Source: Ascarosepion bandense (Eukaryota > Mollusca > Cephalopoda > Sepiida > Sepiidae). From it: a DNA stretch of 64,000 nucleotides. The notes under the pieces were generated by a model, which worked only from the letters and a program-made list of their open reading frames with translations, had not been told where the DNA came from and made no database searches. The stretch lies in contig JBBBDQ010001156.1 of the NCBI GenBank assembly GCA_037127315.1, positions 873,501-937,500 of the forward strand. Reading direction: 5' to 3'. The position numbers and the translations under genes were made by a program. Below are positions 63,826 to 64,000 of the stretch, piece by piece (within the stretch, counting starts at the first letter, position 1; each line of letters opens with the position of its first letter).

Positions 63826-63858
<33 letters not shown>
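63823..63858. repeat. Microsatellite (TA)n
   Basis: An unbroken TA run at the end of the foldback element. Confidence 0.95.
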
Positions 63859-63860
<2 letters not shown>

Positions 63861-64000
63861 TAAAAAGTTTAAAACAATTGACCTCATAGTCTATAATAAC
63901 CCAACAAGCACTAAACTAAATTCTTTACAAAAAACCAATGTAGTGTACCAGTTTACATGCCCATTCAGAGATTGCATCTCTGATACCAATCAAAAACCTA

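Overview
The window looks like repeat-dominated, AT-rich non-coding DNA (intergenic or intronic) from a eukaryote. It is most probably a mollusc, and a coleoid cephalopod such as an octopus is my best guess. The reasons are the mix of tRNA-derived SINEs, Penelope-like elements with GIY-YIG endonuclease, RTE-like and jockey/CR1-like LINEs, Helitron-type non-autonomous elements, and very long (TA)n, (TG)n and (GA)n microsatellites. The species call is inference. I found no convincing host protein-coding gene, no intact tRNA and no intact rRNA gene. Almost every open frame is a broken transposon gene, a microsatellite translation or a chance frame in purine-rich DNA.

Layout. 0-6 kb: microsatellites, a tRNA-SINE (about 0.95-1.25 kb), a degenerate mariner (2.5-3.6 kb, minus), a Helitron-like element (3.8-4.6 kb), and a GC-richer Pro/Ser/His-coding block at 5.2 kb that might be an exon. 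6-17 kb: a second tRNA-SINE family, a deleted Tc1-like element with perfect terminal repeats (7.14-7.66 kb), a foldback element at 10.1 kb, a Helitron copy (10.95-11.67 kb), a Penelope endonuclease fragment (12.1 kb), a mariner with terminal repeats and TA duplication (13.24-14.38 kb), a perfect 50-bp-arm palindrome (14.9 kb) and an RTE-like LINE (15.4-16.7 kb). 17-31 kb: direct-repeat units at 17.7 and 18.1 kb, a SINE whose interior is amplified into four 159-bp tandem units (21.0-21.65 kb), RLE-type LINE pieces (23.3-26.0 kb) and a LINE nested in a LINE (27.4-28.3 kb). 31-42 kb: jockey/CR1-like and RTE-like 3' fragments, a 392-bp duplication, composite 5S-tRNA SINEs, a diverged tandem array of about 100 bp, another Helitron copy and long (GA)n and purine tracts. 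42.6-47.1 kb: a nearly whole Penelope-like element with inverted terminal repeats, split by a Tc1-like transposon. 47-54 kb: a 211-bp duplication, more LINE ends, a Penelope fragment, SINE composites and palindromes. 54.1-57.25 kb: about 3 kb of purine-rich strand. 57-64 kb: SINE and LINE scraps, foldbacks, and a Penelope-like element whose linker region has expanded into 23 copies of a 50-bp unit.

How the parts relate: the autonomous classes seen here (Penelope, RTE-like, jockey/CR1-like, RLE-type LINE, Tc1/mariner) are all inactive in these copies because of truncations, frameshifts or stops. The short elements (SINEs, Helitron-like, foldbacks) presumably depended on active relatives elsewhere. 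Many (TA)n and (GAA)n tracts sit exactly at element ends, which suggests that element tails seeded them. The most interesting structures are the composite 5S/tRNA SINE, hammerhead-like motifs recurring at Penelope ends, the Penelope-derived minisatellite, and the nested Penelope/Tc1 pair.
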